Assembly (NCBI GenBank): GCA_024196135.1
Contig: JAMQCK010000033.1
Coordinates: 86,335-150,334, forward strand
Direction of reading: 5' to 3'
DNA length: 64,000 nt
DNA from: Pleurotus ostreatus/Saccharomyces cerevisiae fusant
Taxonomy: Eukaryota; Opisthokonta
The notes beneath the pieces are model-generated. The model did not search any database. It had not been told where the DNA came from and worked only from the letters and a program-made list of their open reading frames with translations. Position numbers and translations under genes: made by a program. This document shows positions 46,891-57,305 of the stretch, one piece after another. Numbering within the stretch: the stretch's first letter is position 1; every line of letters starts with the position of its first letter.

Positions 46891-46998
46891 ATTTCTGCGG
46901 TGGCGCATCCACTCAACATCGCTGCCGTAGCGCATGCTCCCAACATCTGTGCGGTGGCGCAGCAACAGAACATCGCTGCCGTGACGCACCAATATCGA
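46891..46998. repeat. 27-bp minisatellite, four copies
   Basis: Four consecutive 27-bp units of ATCGCTGCCGTAGCGCATG-like sequence. Read on the plus strand in one frame each unit gives nine residues of the I-(A/S/C)-A-V-(A/T)-(H/Q) type (for example NIAAVAHAP), but no gene surrounds it. Confidence 0.75.
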
Positions 46999-49170
46999 TA
47001 TCCGCGATGCGTGGCGCGCGACAGTGGGTAAGGGCTGTGATGGCGGCGCTGTTGGAGAATGGGCGATGACGGGTTGAAGCAGAGAAAATCGCGGACGAGG
47101 GAAGGAGAAATGGCGAAACAAAGGTGTAAGGGTTTTGTCAGCTAAAAGAAGTACATGAATCGAAGGGGGACGAAATGATGTTGAATCAGTCCGAGGACGC
47201 GCGAGTCAGTCAAGGAAAGGATCAGCTGCTGAACAGACTCACCGCCTGCGAGCCAGGACGAAAGTTGGTCGCGTGATAACAGAGACTCCAACTTCGAAGA
47301 TGGAAACCTCGGTCTCTGGTGCTGAAGGCCCGCGTCCCATCATGACGGGCGAATGATGAATAGCAGGACCGCTTCGCGCAGAGATGGCATTTCTGCTGTC
47401 AGCCGCAAGCGCGAGGTTATTTTCGTGGGACATACGGGGGTCATACGAGACGTACCTTGACATGTCCCCAGAGTCAAGAAAAGCGTCTGACGGTCATGCG
47501 ACTCGACGCGATCCTCTCCTCATGAAGAGGATGCACCTCCTCATTGAAGGTAAGGCAGGCGCCTAGCACACCTAAAGTCGCGTGGAATCATTCCCCGTTA
47601 ATACCCAAAAGATCGGCGCCTAGATGGAAACTCACCCCGACGAGGGAATCGTAAAGTTGGGCTGATGAACGCGTTCTACCTTCCCGCGGATATGACGAGA
47701 CGACACAAGGCGGCGTGGCGAGATGATATCGCCGCCTGATCAGGAAGGCTCGGGGGACTCATGCATTACGGGGCGCGCGGCACTAGATCTAGAATGTCAG
47801 AGGCCAGCTCGAACCTTGTCAGTGAAGCATCATGCATCGAGGGTGAAGGGGGAGGGGTAAATGTTGGCGAGCTTACCTGAGCGAGCGAACCCATGTTTCC
47901 GACGAGTGACTGATGTCGAGGGCGTTATCCCCGGCGGGGCTGCGGTGATTATCGGTGGCAGGCCGACAAAAGGGGAGCGAACGGACCTGCGGGCCAAAAT
48001 TGAAAAGGACACCATACTGGATTGTACTAGTCGACCAGGCCCCGGTGTCCACGGCTGCGATGTCGCCCGGGTGAGTGCTTCATTGTGTCCCGCCGGGGCT
48101 GTATTGTTGTTGAATGCTAAACTTTGGTCAGGACATGTCGCGCGGCGCATCAACACAGCAGACGAAGCTCACGTCGGACATGGCTGACTACCCATCATGT
48201 CAGAAGCGCACCGAGCCAGCGCCTCGAGGACGCAGCATCGCGCACCGAGTCGAACTAGCTCTGTCGCAGACCCGCGCTTCTAGGAAGCGCAGGCCCGGCC
48301 AGTGTGTTTGTGTACATAACGCGCGCGGAGCATGAGGGAGCCCGTGAGCGCATAATGAACGCCCTGACGACAACATACCGGGTGTGAGGTAACGGAGGGC
48401 CGAATAACGCTGCGCGTGGCGCGGCACTGAATGCACGCATGGGACAAGGCGAGGTCCGGAACAGGAGTGCGCAAGCTTAGGCTCTCGCGACAGAACGGGT
48501 GTTGAATGACCGGCGGACATGTGCTGGGGGTAGGAGCCCGACGAGCACGGTTCATCGCGCTTTCCTGACAGACAGAAGATTCGCCGTATGTCTCGAGGGG
48601 GCCCTCGCCGCTCTAGGCGCCTTCGTAGTAGAACATCGCAACCTGCGGTGTCGTCGACATGACTCTGGGCGTGAGTCATCCGGGACTCCATTGGAGCGCA
48701 GGAATAGGCGCCGTCCGACAGTCGAGTAAGATTTCGGAGGAGATAGCAGACGATGCACTTGAACGGTTCGACTTGCCTGCAGGCATGTCAGTGCATAGCC
48801 CGGACCTGGAATGAAAAGAGGGGAGCGCGCCTCACCGGGACTCGGGAGAAGTCGCCCAAGGAACATCACTGCGTCCCCCTAAATTCTGGAGGAAAACACC
48901 GCTGATCAGTAAGAGGCCTCGTGCACGGGGGTGTCAGAGCGATAAAGAGATCCATACACCGTAACGGTGCGAGTGACGCGAATCGCGGCACGGCGCTGGG
49001 TGTCGAAACGCTGGTCGAGAAAGGAAAGTCAATCACGCAGCGCCTCAAGTCCATGGAAGGCAAGTGCATTGAAGGTTGTGTATGTCGCGACGGTTGATGG
49101 CGTAATACGCACAGGAATAGCTATATACATCGCCGCCTGCACCCTTGGACCCGAACACGCACCTCTGGAA
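46999..49170. other. gene-poor stretch, no supported gene
   Basis: Minus-strand frames at 47239-47463, 47830-48156 and 48200-48691 have splice-like signals, such as a GTAAGC donor near 47874, but no domain and no consistent join. I do not call them. Confidence 0.35.
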
Positions 49171-49178
49171 TATATAAG
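49171..49178 (+). promoter_or_regulatory. TATA box of the zinc-repeat gene
   Basis: TATATAAG lies 60 nt upstream of the ATG at 49231 and is followed by a CT-rich stretch with CTCTTG, a usual fungal core promoter. It supports the short first exon. Confidence 0.65.
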
Positions 49179-49230
49179 GCTCTCCTTCATTTCCACATCT
49201 CTGTCTCTTGTTTTCGCTGATCGCCCCGCC

Positions 49231-51449
49231 ATGTCCTCGCCCCGTCCTGACCACGAGTAAGCGTCCTTCCCGCACATCTAGCGCCAGCGTACTCACCATC
49301 GCGGATAGAATGTCGAGCAGCACCGTCGCCTGCCGACCATCCGCGCTCAAGCGCTCGTCTAGCCCCGAATTGTGAGTCTACCCCGCATGTCGTCAAACGT
49401 GCCGCTAACGTGGATGCCAGGAACACGCTTAAGCGCAAGGAGCCGCCATCGGGCGATGAGGATGAGCGACAGACGCCGGCCTCTCGTCGAAGGCAGTCGT
49501 CGCCCGATGCCTCGCAGTCATGCGAGCAGGTCGACTCCCGCTCGGTCCCCTGCGACCGCTGCGGAAACCGTGTCTCCCTCCGTAGCACGGAGACGGGGGA
49601 GCTATCGATGGCCGCCTGGGAAGCCCATCGCGCTGTCTGGTGAGCGTGATATGACCGGGAGGATGACTGCGATGCTTACATGACATAGTCGGGGTCCATC
49701 GTCGCCACCCGTGCCCATGAAGGAGACCGTCTTCTACTCCCCCGAGACGCCATCGCACCCCCTCTCACACCCACCCACCAAGCGACGCCGGGCGAAGCGC
49801 ACCGAGGAGGAGCGCATCGCATACCTCAAGAACGACCGCTACGTCGCGCAGTTCGAGGCCTACCGCGTGCTCTGCGGCTCCTGCAACAAGTGGATCCGCC
49901 TCCGGCCCAACTCGACGTACTGCAGCATCCCGTGGGACGCCCATCGCAAGTCGTGCCTGGCGAAGAAAATGTGAGTACGATGGCGGGGGATCTTGGCTGA
50001 CGATGACTTACCTCATCCTCAGCAACAAGAACTCGCATCTCCTCGAGGAGCGCAACGGGACGTTCTCCAAGGACCCGGACATCCGCAAGTTCGACTGCGA
50101 GCGCGTGCTCTGCGCGGTGTGCGATGACTGGGTGTCTGTCAACCCGGAGGACCACGCGCGCGCTATCCAGCAGTGGCTCGCGCACCGGGAGGCGTGTCGC
50201 GGCCAGTCACCGTCCGTCGTTGCTCTGTGAGTGCTCCTGGTTCCGCTTCGTGAGCTCCATTGACATCCCCTTCAGCGCCAAGGCAGCGACCTCCCACCAC
50301 TCGCCTCCATCCGAGTCGAACGTCATGGCGCCCATGCGGCGTCTCTCAAGCCCGACGGAGCGCACCCTTCCTCCACCCTCGGAGCTCCTCCACAACGCCC
50401 CTCTCCCCCGTGCTGTCGCGCCCCCTCCGCCCATCCCCGGACCACCCGCACTCACCACGCCCGGCGGGTCTGTCGCGAGCCCGTCGACAAGCCCGACGAT
50501 CGCGACCGTGCCCCTCGCCGGCGCCGTCCAGTACCTCGGGAGCCAGCCCGCGGACGCGCGCAAGCGCAACGCAGAGCAGCGCCGGGCGCACCTGCTAAGC
50601 GACGAGCTCGTCGAGGCCGTGGAGCCGAGCCGCGCGTTCTGCAGGCTCTGTCAGAAGTGGGTGCAGCTACGGCAGGACAGCACGTACTGCGCGTATCCGT
50701 GGACGCAGCATCGGGGGAAGTGTTTGGCGAGGCAGTGAGTGGTGATTTTGGTTGTTGGGTGGATTTGTTGAGCTGACGGTTTTGTTAGTGAGCGTCGGGT
50801 GCAGAAGCAGCGGGCTGCGAATGCGGCCTCGAGCCATCACCATCCACGAGAGGAAGACGACGAAGACGCCGATGCGGACGGCGAGTTCGAGGAAGAAGAC
50901 GACCAAGCGATCGTCATATCCTCCTCTGCAGGCGCCCACTCATACCATCCCAACTCGCGCATCGTCGACATGCGCCACCACGAGCATCAATCCGCCAGTG
51001 GTCTTCACCACCCTCCCTCGACGGACCACCAGCACGGGCCTCACTCGCCCCCCGCACCGCGCATGATCGCCAGCACATACCCAAGCCCCGCTTCCGCTGC
51101 GCGCCTCCACCCCTCAACCACCCCGCGCCGCCGCGCCGACTCGTACTCCCACCGCCCATCGCCCCGCGGCCCACCATCCCCACGTCGCCCAGACCTCGCC
51201 TCCGCGGCTGGGCGCCGCGCGTTCGTGCACACCTCCGCCGCGCACCTTTTCCGCACGACGTACGACCCCGAGGAGAAGGACGTGCTGACTGTGAGCTCGC
51301 TGCTCACGTACATCAACGCCGCGCTGCCCCCCGACCGCTGCGAGGAGTTCGACACGAGCGAGGTCGCGCGGGCGCTGCATGGGCTCGAGGGCGGTGGGGA
51401 GAGCCGGAGCGTCGCGCTGGAGGGCGATGTTATTCGTTGGCTTATGTAG
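49231..51449 (+). CDS. protein with four Cys/His zinc-binding repeats
   Basis: Not a named family that I recognise. Exons are 49231-49256, 49309-49371, 49421-49639, 49689-49970, 50023-50226, 50276-50734 and 50789-51449, giving 637 residues; all internal joins are phase 2. Four copies of a C-x2-C-x(17-18)-W-x2-H-x3-C motif are seen: Cys74/Cys77/Trp96/His99/Cys103, Cys165/Cys168/Trp185/His188/Cys192, Cys227/Cys230/Trp248/His251/Cys255 and Cys387/Cys390/Trp407/His410/Cys414. Copies 1 and 2 span or abut exon joins: Cys103 is restored only by the splice at 49639/49689. Repeats 2 and 4 share a W-(I/V)-x-L-R-x2-S-T-Y-C-x3-P-W core. Between them lie basic runs (TKRRRAKRTEEER), Pro/Ser-rich linkers and an acidic patch (about residues 432-455). 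A nuclear, nucleic-acid- or protein-binding role is plausible but inferred. Confidence 0.8.
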
Positions 51450-52196
51450 GGTCTGGGGTGCTTACCGTTTGGACATATCTGCTTGAATGCTTTTGCTGGA
51501 TTCTAAGTCATGTATAAGTATCACGTCGACTAGTCGGCTCTATGTACTATTGGGACTTGCCATGTACGCCTCTTGTATCTAAATTCTCTTGTATCGCGAG
51601 ATATCCGGACCTCTGACTCCTCCATCGTCTTCTGTATTCGTTAATCTTGTTTCATGTCATGAACTTATATGATGAGCACAAATGTAGGCTCGCGCGGCTG
51701 AAGACGAGAGGGTCGTCCTATCAAATGCCATGCAGAACGCCAAGTCAAAGACGGCAGGCGTCTCATCACGCATCTCGGGTCTCTGGTCGGTCTTAGTCTG
51801 CAGAGTCCACAGCGCATATATTCACAGATTAAGCAGTGCAAATGCTCTCATGAAACATTTCTTAGAAACCCTTGGCTTTCGGCGACTAAACGACAATGAG
51901 AGTCAAGAGACAGGAGGATAAATGCTCGCGATTTCGTCGTCGGATGCTTTTCCGAGTTTGCACGTGACAGTTCGGCTAATGCCGACATGCTTACACCGGG
52001 ACCCACAAGCCTGCGCTGCAAGGCATGCAAGTTATCATGCGCACCGTCGTGCTTCCTCGCTAGAGTTATGTCATGAGGATAATCAATTGCGAGCTACTGT
52101 ACGGTATGTATGTATCTATCATACAGCCGGGTCGCCAGTAGTGATAATGTCGGATGCAGGAGATCGACTCTCGTGCGAAGGGAAGCCAACAGCATC
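51450..52196. other. intergenic, nothing recognised
   Basis: This is the 3' flank of the zinc-repeat gene and unique-looking sequence without supported frames. Confidence 0.5.
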
Positions 52197-52500
52197 GCCT
52201 CCGCCGAAGTCGGACTCTTAAAAGTACGTAGAGTGGAGCGGCGTCTTAGAAAGATGAGAGGAAGAGTGAGCGAGGGAGAGGGATGGCGAAAGACGAGCAG
52301 CGCACGCGGTACTACCCATTGTCAACGAAAGAGGACACAATGCGCGTCGTAGAGCCAGCGAGGCCGAGACGTAGAGAAGTGGCTCACGCAGAGATGGGAT
52401 GAATTCGAGCGAAGACCAGGAAGATTCGAGTCCCACGATGAGGACGAACGGAGGATTCGGGATTGAGAACGGTCGAAATTTTGGGGCGTTCACGCCACTC
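52197..52500. repeat. diverged copy of the 5' flank of BTB gene 3
   Basis: Segments here match the region upstream of the BTB gene start at 54230 in the same order and orientation. Examples are CCCATTGTCAACGAAAGAGG (52315 onward) against CCCATTGTCGACGAAAAGGA (54313 onward), and CCCACGATGAGGACGAACGG (52433 onward) against CCCACGATGAGGGCGAAGGA (54428 onward). No BTB coding sequence follows this copy. Confidence 0.6.
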
Positions 52501-52813
52501 GTCATGTACAAGAAGATGCGTGAATTCGTGCTTTGCGAGAGAACGAGAGACGAAAGCAGAATTTTGAGAAGCAGCGCGTTTCTAGGCCAGAGGCTCATCA
52601 AGGTCAGGAGCAAGGCGGAAGGACGCCGATATCTGATCTGCTTCCGTGCTTCACGTGGCCTCGGCCGATGCCGATTCGGACCCATCTGCGCTCGAAGCAG
52701 AACTGTCATTCGAGGACGCATTGACAGTCGCGCGCGTATCCGTATGAAGAGAATTACACAGTATACAGCAGCATATGATCAATACGTATTCCATACGCAA
52801 GACCAGACGAGCT

Positions 52814-54230
52814 TTATTTTCTAATCTCTGACGGAGCTACCATCGGGTGTCGCGGAACCACTCCATCCCCCTCCATATCCACCATGCACTCCTTCGACAG
52901 CTCGTCCCATCCTGGAAGCTTGAGCTCCTGCGGCAGCGGTTCCCGAAATGACTTCGCAAAGCCGCGCATCCTGTGCTGCAACCCCTCGCGGCACAGCGTG
53001 CACAACTTCGGCACGCGCTCGTCTTGCCAGACGCAATCCAGCCATATACAGTCTGCGACGTACATCGGGTCTTGGCGGAACCGATTGCGCATAGCGTCCG
53101 CGAGCTCTTTCCGCTTCTTCATGCACTTGCTGCGGTCGCAGCCTGGCATGACGAGGCCGTCCCAGTAGTGCGGCTCTTGCGTGCAGTGGTAGCCGCTGAA
53201 GATAGCATGTTGGTCGACGGGGGAGAGCGTCGAGAGGCCGCTATGCGTATCGTAGGTTGGAGCGTGGGTGGAGAGTTCGTAAAGAAGTGAAGGAAGGAGC
53301 CATAAGGCTTGCGCCTCACGCGCGCACGATATCACATAGATCATTGTCGGAGCGTCACGTCCCGCTGCCCCGAAATCGTTGCGAAGCTCGATGTAGCGCG
53401 CGAGGATGCTATGCGCGATGGCCTCAAGGTGCGCGAGGGCTCGCTTACGAATTGGAAATGCGTTGAACTTGTGCGCCATACTCAAAGATTTACGTATGAT
53501 GTTCGCATGGACCCGTGCTGGCGGCGGCGGGAGGAAGCTTCAATCAGGTTAAGAGGGTACACTTGGCACAGAAGAATGACAGTGCGTACCTGGCGTCATA
53601 GATAGCCCCGAGGAAAGCGAGTATACTCTCGCCTTTGACGTCCTGAAGATGGACGAACAAAGTGCCGTTGGATGCACACTTCGCTTCTGACCCAATTCCC
53701 GGCGCATTGGCGACGACAAGGGACCAGTGGACGCGAAAAGCCATGTTGTCTCCTGACAAGAGTACCAAAGTGCCGTCTCGAAAGGGCCAGTCCGTCCGCG
53801 CTGCTACCTTGCTCAAAGCCTGCGAAGTCTGGAAAGGCAGGGAAGCCATGACGTAGGCTCCATCGCCATAAAGGGCGGCTACAGAGTGTAGATCAACGCC
53901 CGGTCTAGGGACCAGGTCAACTTCTGGGCCATGGATTGTAGCGACATCGTCCTGGTCGCTGGCGTAGGGACTGGGTGGCGCAAGCGTAGTGGACGCACTA
54001 AGGCTAGAGGTAGAAGAGAATGGCGTCTCCAAAGACAAGCCAAGGGAAGAGGGAGTCGGGAAGGGATTGGTCGAGGGTGGATAGCCTGCATATTGCGGCG
54101 TCCCACCAGCAGATGATTTGGGTCGGAAGGAGGGCGCGTAATGGGACGGAACCGGAGTCCGACCGCGATGGTGATAGCTTTGAGCAGAAGCCCGACCATC
54201 AGAGGGAGGAGTGGGGTAGGCGGGCATCAT
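52814..54230 (-). CDS. divergent BTB/POZ-like protein 3
   Basis: Exons in minus order are 54230-53590 and 53537-52814, giving 454 residues. The first 110 or so residues are Pro/Ser-rich and look disordered (MMPAYPTPPSDGRASAQSYH onward). A BTB-like fold follows: WPFRDGTLVLLSGDNMAFRV, HWSLVVANAP, LFVHLQDVKGESILAFLGAI. The phase-2 splice gives YDARSFLPPPPARVHAN, the same position and wording as the intron in the BTB genes at 24274 and 26344 (D-Y-F-L-P-P-P), then SMAHKFNAFPIRKRALAHL. The C-terminal region has AREAQALWLLPSLLYEL and a Cys-containing PKLCTLCREGLQHRMRGFAK. The family relation is therefore clear despite divergence. The long N-terminal extension is specific to this copy. The start at 54230 is the first in-frame ATG. 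Confidence 0.8.
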
Positions 54231-54939
54231 CTCGCGTGAAAGAGAGGCGGGGAGAGTTGAGAGTGACAGATAGCGAGGGATACGCAGCGCTCGCGCTCTT
54301 AAGCAGTCCGGTGCCCATTGTCGACGAAAAGGAAACAAAGCACATGCATGGGCCTCAGTGCAGCAGTAATGGACGGTCTACGAGCAGCGAGAAGATGTAT
54401 TAGTGCGAGGACCAGAGGTCTATAGCCCCCACGATGAGGGCGAAGGAACAGTTGAGAATCCCTGATGGCGGAGGTTCGAGTTTTCGAACTCCGCAGCCGT
54501 GACTCACGCGGTCACATGCGCTTCGGGTGCCAGTTCACAAGAATATCTCGACGCGCGCGCCACGAATCGTGCAGCATGCCCGAATGGCCTGTTGCTCTTC
54601 AAGATGGTCTCAAAATGTAGATAAAAACCTGCTGAGTATAGATCCTGAAGCATCTGCCGCGCGAACCTGACATTCCGGAGCTACGAATATAATACACATT
54701 TTGACGGGGTATTCTATACTGATGACGTTGTCGCCACTCGAGCGGCGACCTCGACTTTGACCGCCGCCGACGCCGTAGACCGTCGCGGGACTTTGTGGCG
54801 AGCTCACACGTTTCATATTGAATGCAGACCGGCATCACACGGGGTAGGAAACGGCATTATTTGATGATATACACGATGCGTGTGCTTATACTGGTACAGA
54901 TGATGCTATGTGGTAGATACAAAGTACACACGAACGAGC
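54231..54939. other. promoter of BTB gene 3 and intergenic
   Basis: The region 54233-54497 is the second copy of the flank seen at 52197-52500. A 10-bp palindromic hairpin, GCGGAGGTTCGAGTTTT then CGAACTCCGC, lies at 54469-54494. Otherwise nothing is recognised. Confidence 0.5.
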
Positions 54940-55531
54940 CTACAGGTTCCCCGAGAGCTGCCCACGGGCCTCCTGCCTGGTCACCACGCACAGCGAGAGA
55001 GAGCCATCATCCACCGGACTGAAGCCTCCATAATAGACGTTCTCGCCGACCGTGTCTATAATGCGGGTACCAGTGGAGTCCTGAGGGGTATGCAGCGCCC
55101 GATGGGCAGCCTCCAACGCTTGGTACCTCGACCAGAGTGCGCCGTAGCTTGAGCCGGGGAGAATGATGGGGATGGGGCTCCCCTCAGCGGTCCTCACTAT
55201 CACCATGGAGGCGAAGGAGAAGGCGGGAGCGTTCCAGTATGAGTCCGCAGGGAGGACCGCTGTGATCTCTCGCCAAGTGCACCGAAGGTCGATCATCGGC
55301 AGTACTACATGCACTTGTGAGCGGTGCAAAGCCGATGTCATTCGACGGGGACGTACCAACACCGCCAGAGGCTGCTCCCATGACGCCTCCAAAGGAATAT
55401 CCATATCCTCCCTGGCTTTGTACCCCCGGCTCCCCACCCAGGATCGAGTTTGGGGAGGTCATCGCCGCTTGCGCTGCAAAGCGCAAGCCATTGCTCGTAC
55501 GAGAGGTATAAGAGAGGCGAGGAGACGACAT
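54940..55531 (-). CDS. small orphan protein, Gly-rich N-terminus
   Basis: Not recognised. Exons in minus order are 55531-55357 and 55304-54940, giving 179 residues; the intron (55356-55305) has a GTACGT donor and GTAG acceptor, and the phase-1 join leads from GGV into VLPMIDLRCTWREITAVLP. The first 58 residues are Ser/Gly-rich (SQGGYGYSFGGVMGAASGG) and likely flexible. The rest is folded-looking, with PAFSFASMVIVRTAEGSPIP and a tail rich in turns. No signal peptide or membrane helix. The second exon frame alone also stays open upstream, so the splice is inferred from donor, acceptor and composition. It could be a lineage-specific gene; I have no function to propose. Confidence 0.55.
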
Positions 55532-56393
55532 TATATGACTATATGAAGCCTTGTCGAATATCTGAAGGCGCAGGAAGTCAGCGGGGCGACCCAGCGGCGT
55601 GCTGCAGCGACGTACACTGCGACTGGCGAAAGCGAAACTGCAGGAATCGCAGCCACGCGTCCCGCTGATCTAATCCCCATTTCCCTGCCGTCCAAACAGT
55701 CCCCCCGCCGTCCAAAGTCGCCTCCCAGTCTCTATTCCGTCTATTTCCCAGTCTCCGATCACGTAGTCTGCAGGGGAACCGCGCGTGGGGCGCCGGAGTG
55801 CGTATTCAGAGCCATGCGCACCGGAATGGAACAGTTAGGGGCAGCCGAAGGACGAGAGGGAGCGGAAGTTCCTGCAGCGCGAATGAGTATACGGAATATA
55901 TTCGAGAAAATTACCACGCACCGTGGTCGATCCTCATATCGCGCCTGCGCAATTTCCGCGGCGCGGCGCTCTCCTCGCTATCCTATCTCGCGGCGGTGCA
56001 TACGCGATCGCGCGCCGGCGCAGGCCGGGGGAAGGCGTCCAAGAATGGCATCTGCGAAGCCGCGGGGGGTCTCCGAATCCGGCATGAGGCAGGGAAATTC
56101 GATTCCCCGCCGCCTTCGTCTGCATTCGAAAACCGTCGATTCCCGATGGACCGTGAGTAACTTGGGCGGGGCTTCAACGACGAGGTGGCGTGTGGCGTTG
56201 CTTGAGGGCAGGTCGGGCTGGCTTCGACGGCGAAAAGGCGACGGCGGCGGCGAGGGATGAGCGGAGATGGAGGACGGACGGGCGGGCGAGCAACGAGTGC
56301 GGAGGAGGGACATCAGAGGAGGGACACGGGGAAAGGGTACTTCACGCGCAAGATAGCGTCCCTATAAGTCCTCGAGCCATTGGAAAAGCATGG
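55532..56393. other. intergenic, no supported gene
   Basis: Plus-strand frames at 55798-56260 overlap in two frames and have no domain. There is a CT-rich patch at 55680-55760. Confidence 0.4.
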
Positions 56394-57305
56394 TTACGAG
56401 AGTCCGCAGGTGACACGGCTGAATAGCAGAAGCGGGCAGTATCTGATGGTCACAGAGGCACGCGTGGTAAGGCCATTGTTAACGCTCGCATGCCGAGGAC
56501 GAGCCGTGCGAGCTGATTTGATGGGCGATAGCGGGAGAATGCCGAGCGGGCCGAGCAGTAGAGAGCGGAGTCGAGTGCCAGAGGAGAAGGATCGACAGGC
56601 GGAGAGAGGGCGATGCCGAGGGGGACAGGTCGTAGGCGCACCGTAGAGCGAGAGCGAAGCCTTTGCGCAGGCGGAGGAGTCGTACAGGGCCTGGAGACCA
56701 TCGATAGCTGCCGAAATATTAGGATTTCCCCATAGTAACGTGGCGAAGCACGCGCGCCCCACGAGCTCATCGGGGCAGCGTACGCGCCGAAGCAGGCCTC
56801 GCCACACTTCTGCACCGCTTCTGGGCACGAGGACATGCGTAATGGTCAAAAAACCGGCGAGAACGAAGGCCCGTTGAATGTGTCGGCGTGCCTTCTCGGA
56901 GGGCGTTGTTGTTCTTTCCGGATCGTGGGAACGGGGTGGAGGTTGTATGTGCTGAGGAAGCGCCAGCGGAATGTTGGGGATTGGCGCCGTCGTCGATGTC
57001 GAGGGCGGCGGATGGGGGTAAAAGGTCGTCGAGGGAGGTCGATGGGTCCATGGGCGCCAGAGAGCGAGGGAAGGATGAAGGCAGAGACGCCAGAAAACGA
57101 AGACAGCGGTCGCCACGTACGAAATCCTGTACTGCGCGATCGACGTCAGCGCGTCGTCGCCGTCGTTGCGGTCGGCGCGGGAGATCGACCATATCGGAGG
57201 GGCTTGAGGGCGAGAGGAGCGAGCAGCAGAGGGGATGGTGACGGCAGGAGACAAGAGACACAGCGCCACGGCCCTACCGCCCCCGAATGTGCAAATCAGA
57301 GCCAT
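56394..57305 (-). CDS. hypothetical protein, tentative
   Basis: Not recognised. A single 303-codon frame begins with ATG at 57305 (MALICTFGGGRAVALCLLSP) and ends at 56394. It has hydrophobic stretches (YVATAVFVFWRLCLH, RAFVLAGFLTITHVLVP) separated by a Pro/Thr-rich linker, and a compact middle part with RSGAEVWRGLLRRVRCPDEL and GRACFATLLWGNPNISAAI. The C-terminal third is basic and low-complexity and may be untranslated or intronic. Overlapping frames on both strands are also long here because the region is GC-rich, so this could be a shadow. The middle part is the most gene-like. Confidence 0.35.
   Translation of the reverse strand: MALICTFGGGRAVALCLLSPAVTIPSAARSSRPQAPPIWSISRADRNDGDDALTSIAQYRISYVATAVFVFWRLCLHPSLALWRPWTHRPPSTTFYPHPPPSTSTTAPIPNIPLALPQHIQPPPRSHDPERTTTPSEKARRHIQRAFVLAGFLTITHVLVPRSGAEVWRGLLRRVRCPDELVGRACFATLLWGNPNISAAIDGLQALYDSSACAKASLSLYGAPTTCPPRHRPLSACRSFSSGTRLRSLLLGPLGILPLSPIKSARTARPRHASVNNGLTTRASVTIRYCPLLLFSRVTCGLS

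Noticed and set aside
54469..54494. Hairpin as a transcription terminator
   Set aside because: Rho-independent terminators are bacterial; the genome is fungal and the hairpin lies in a promoter flank.
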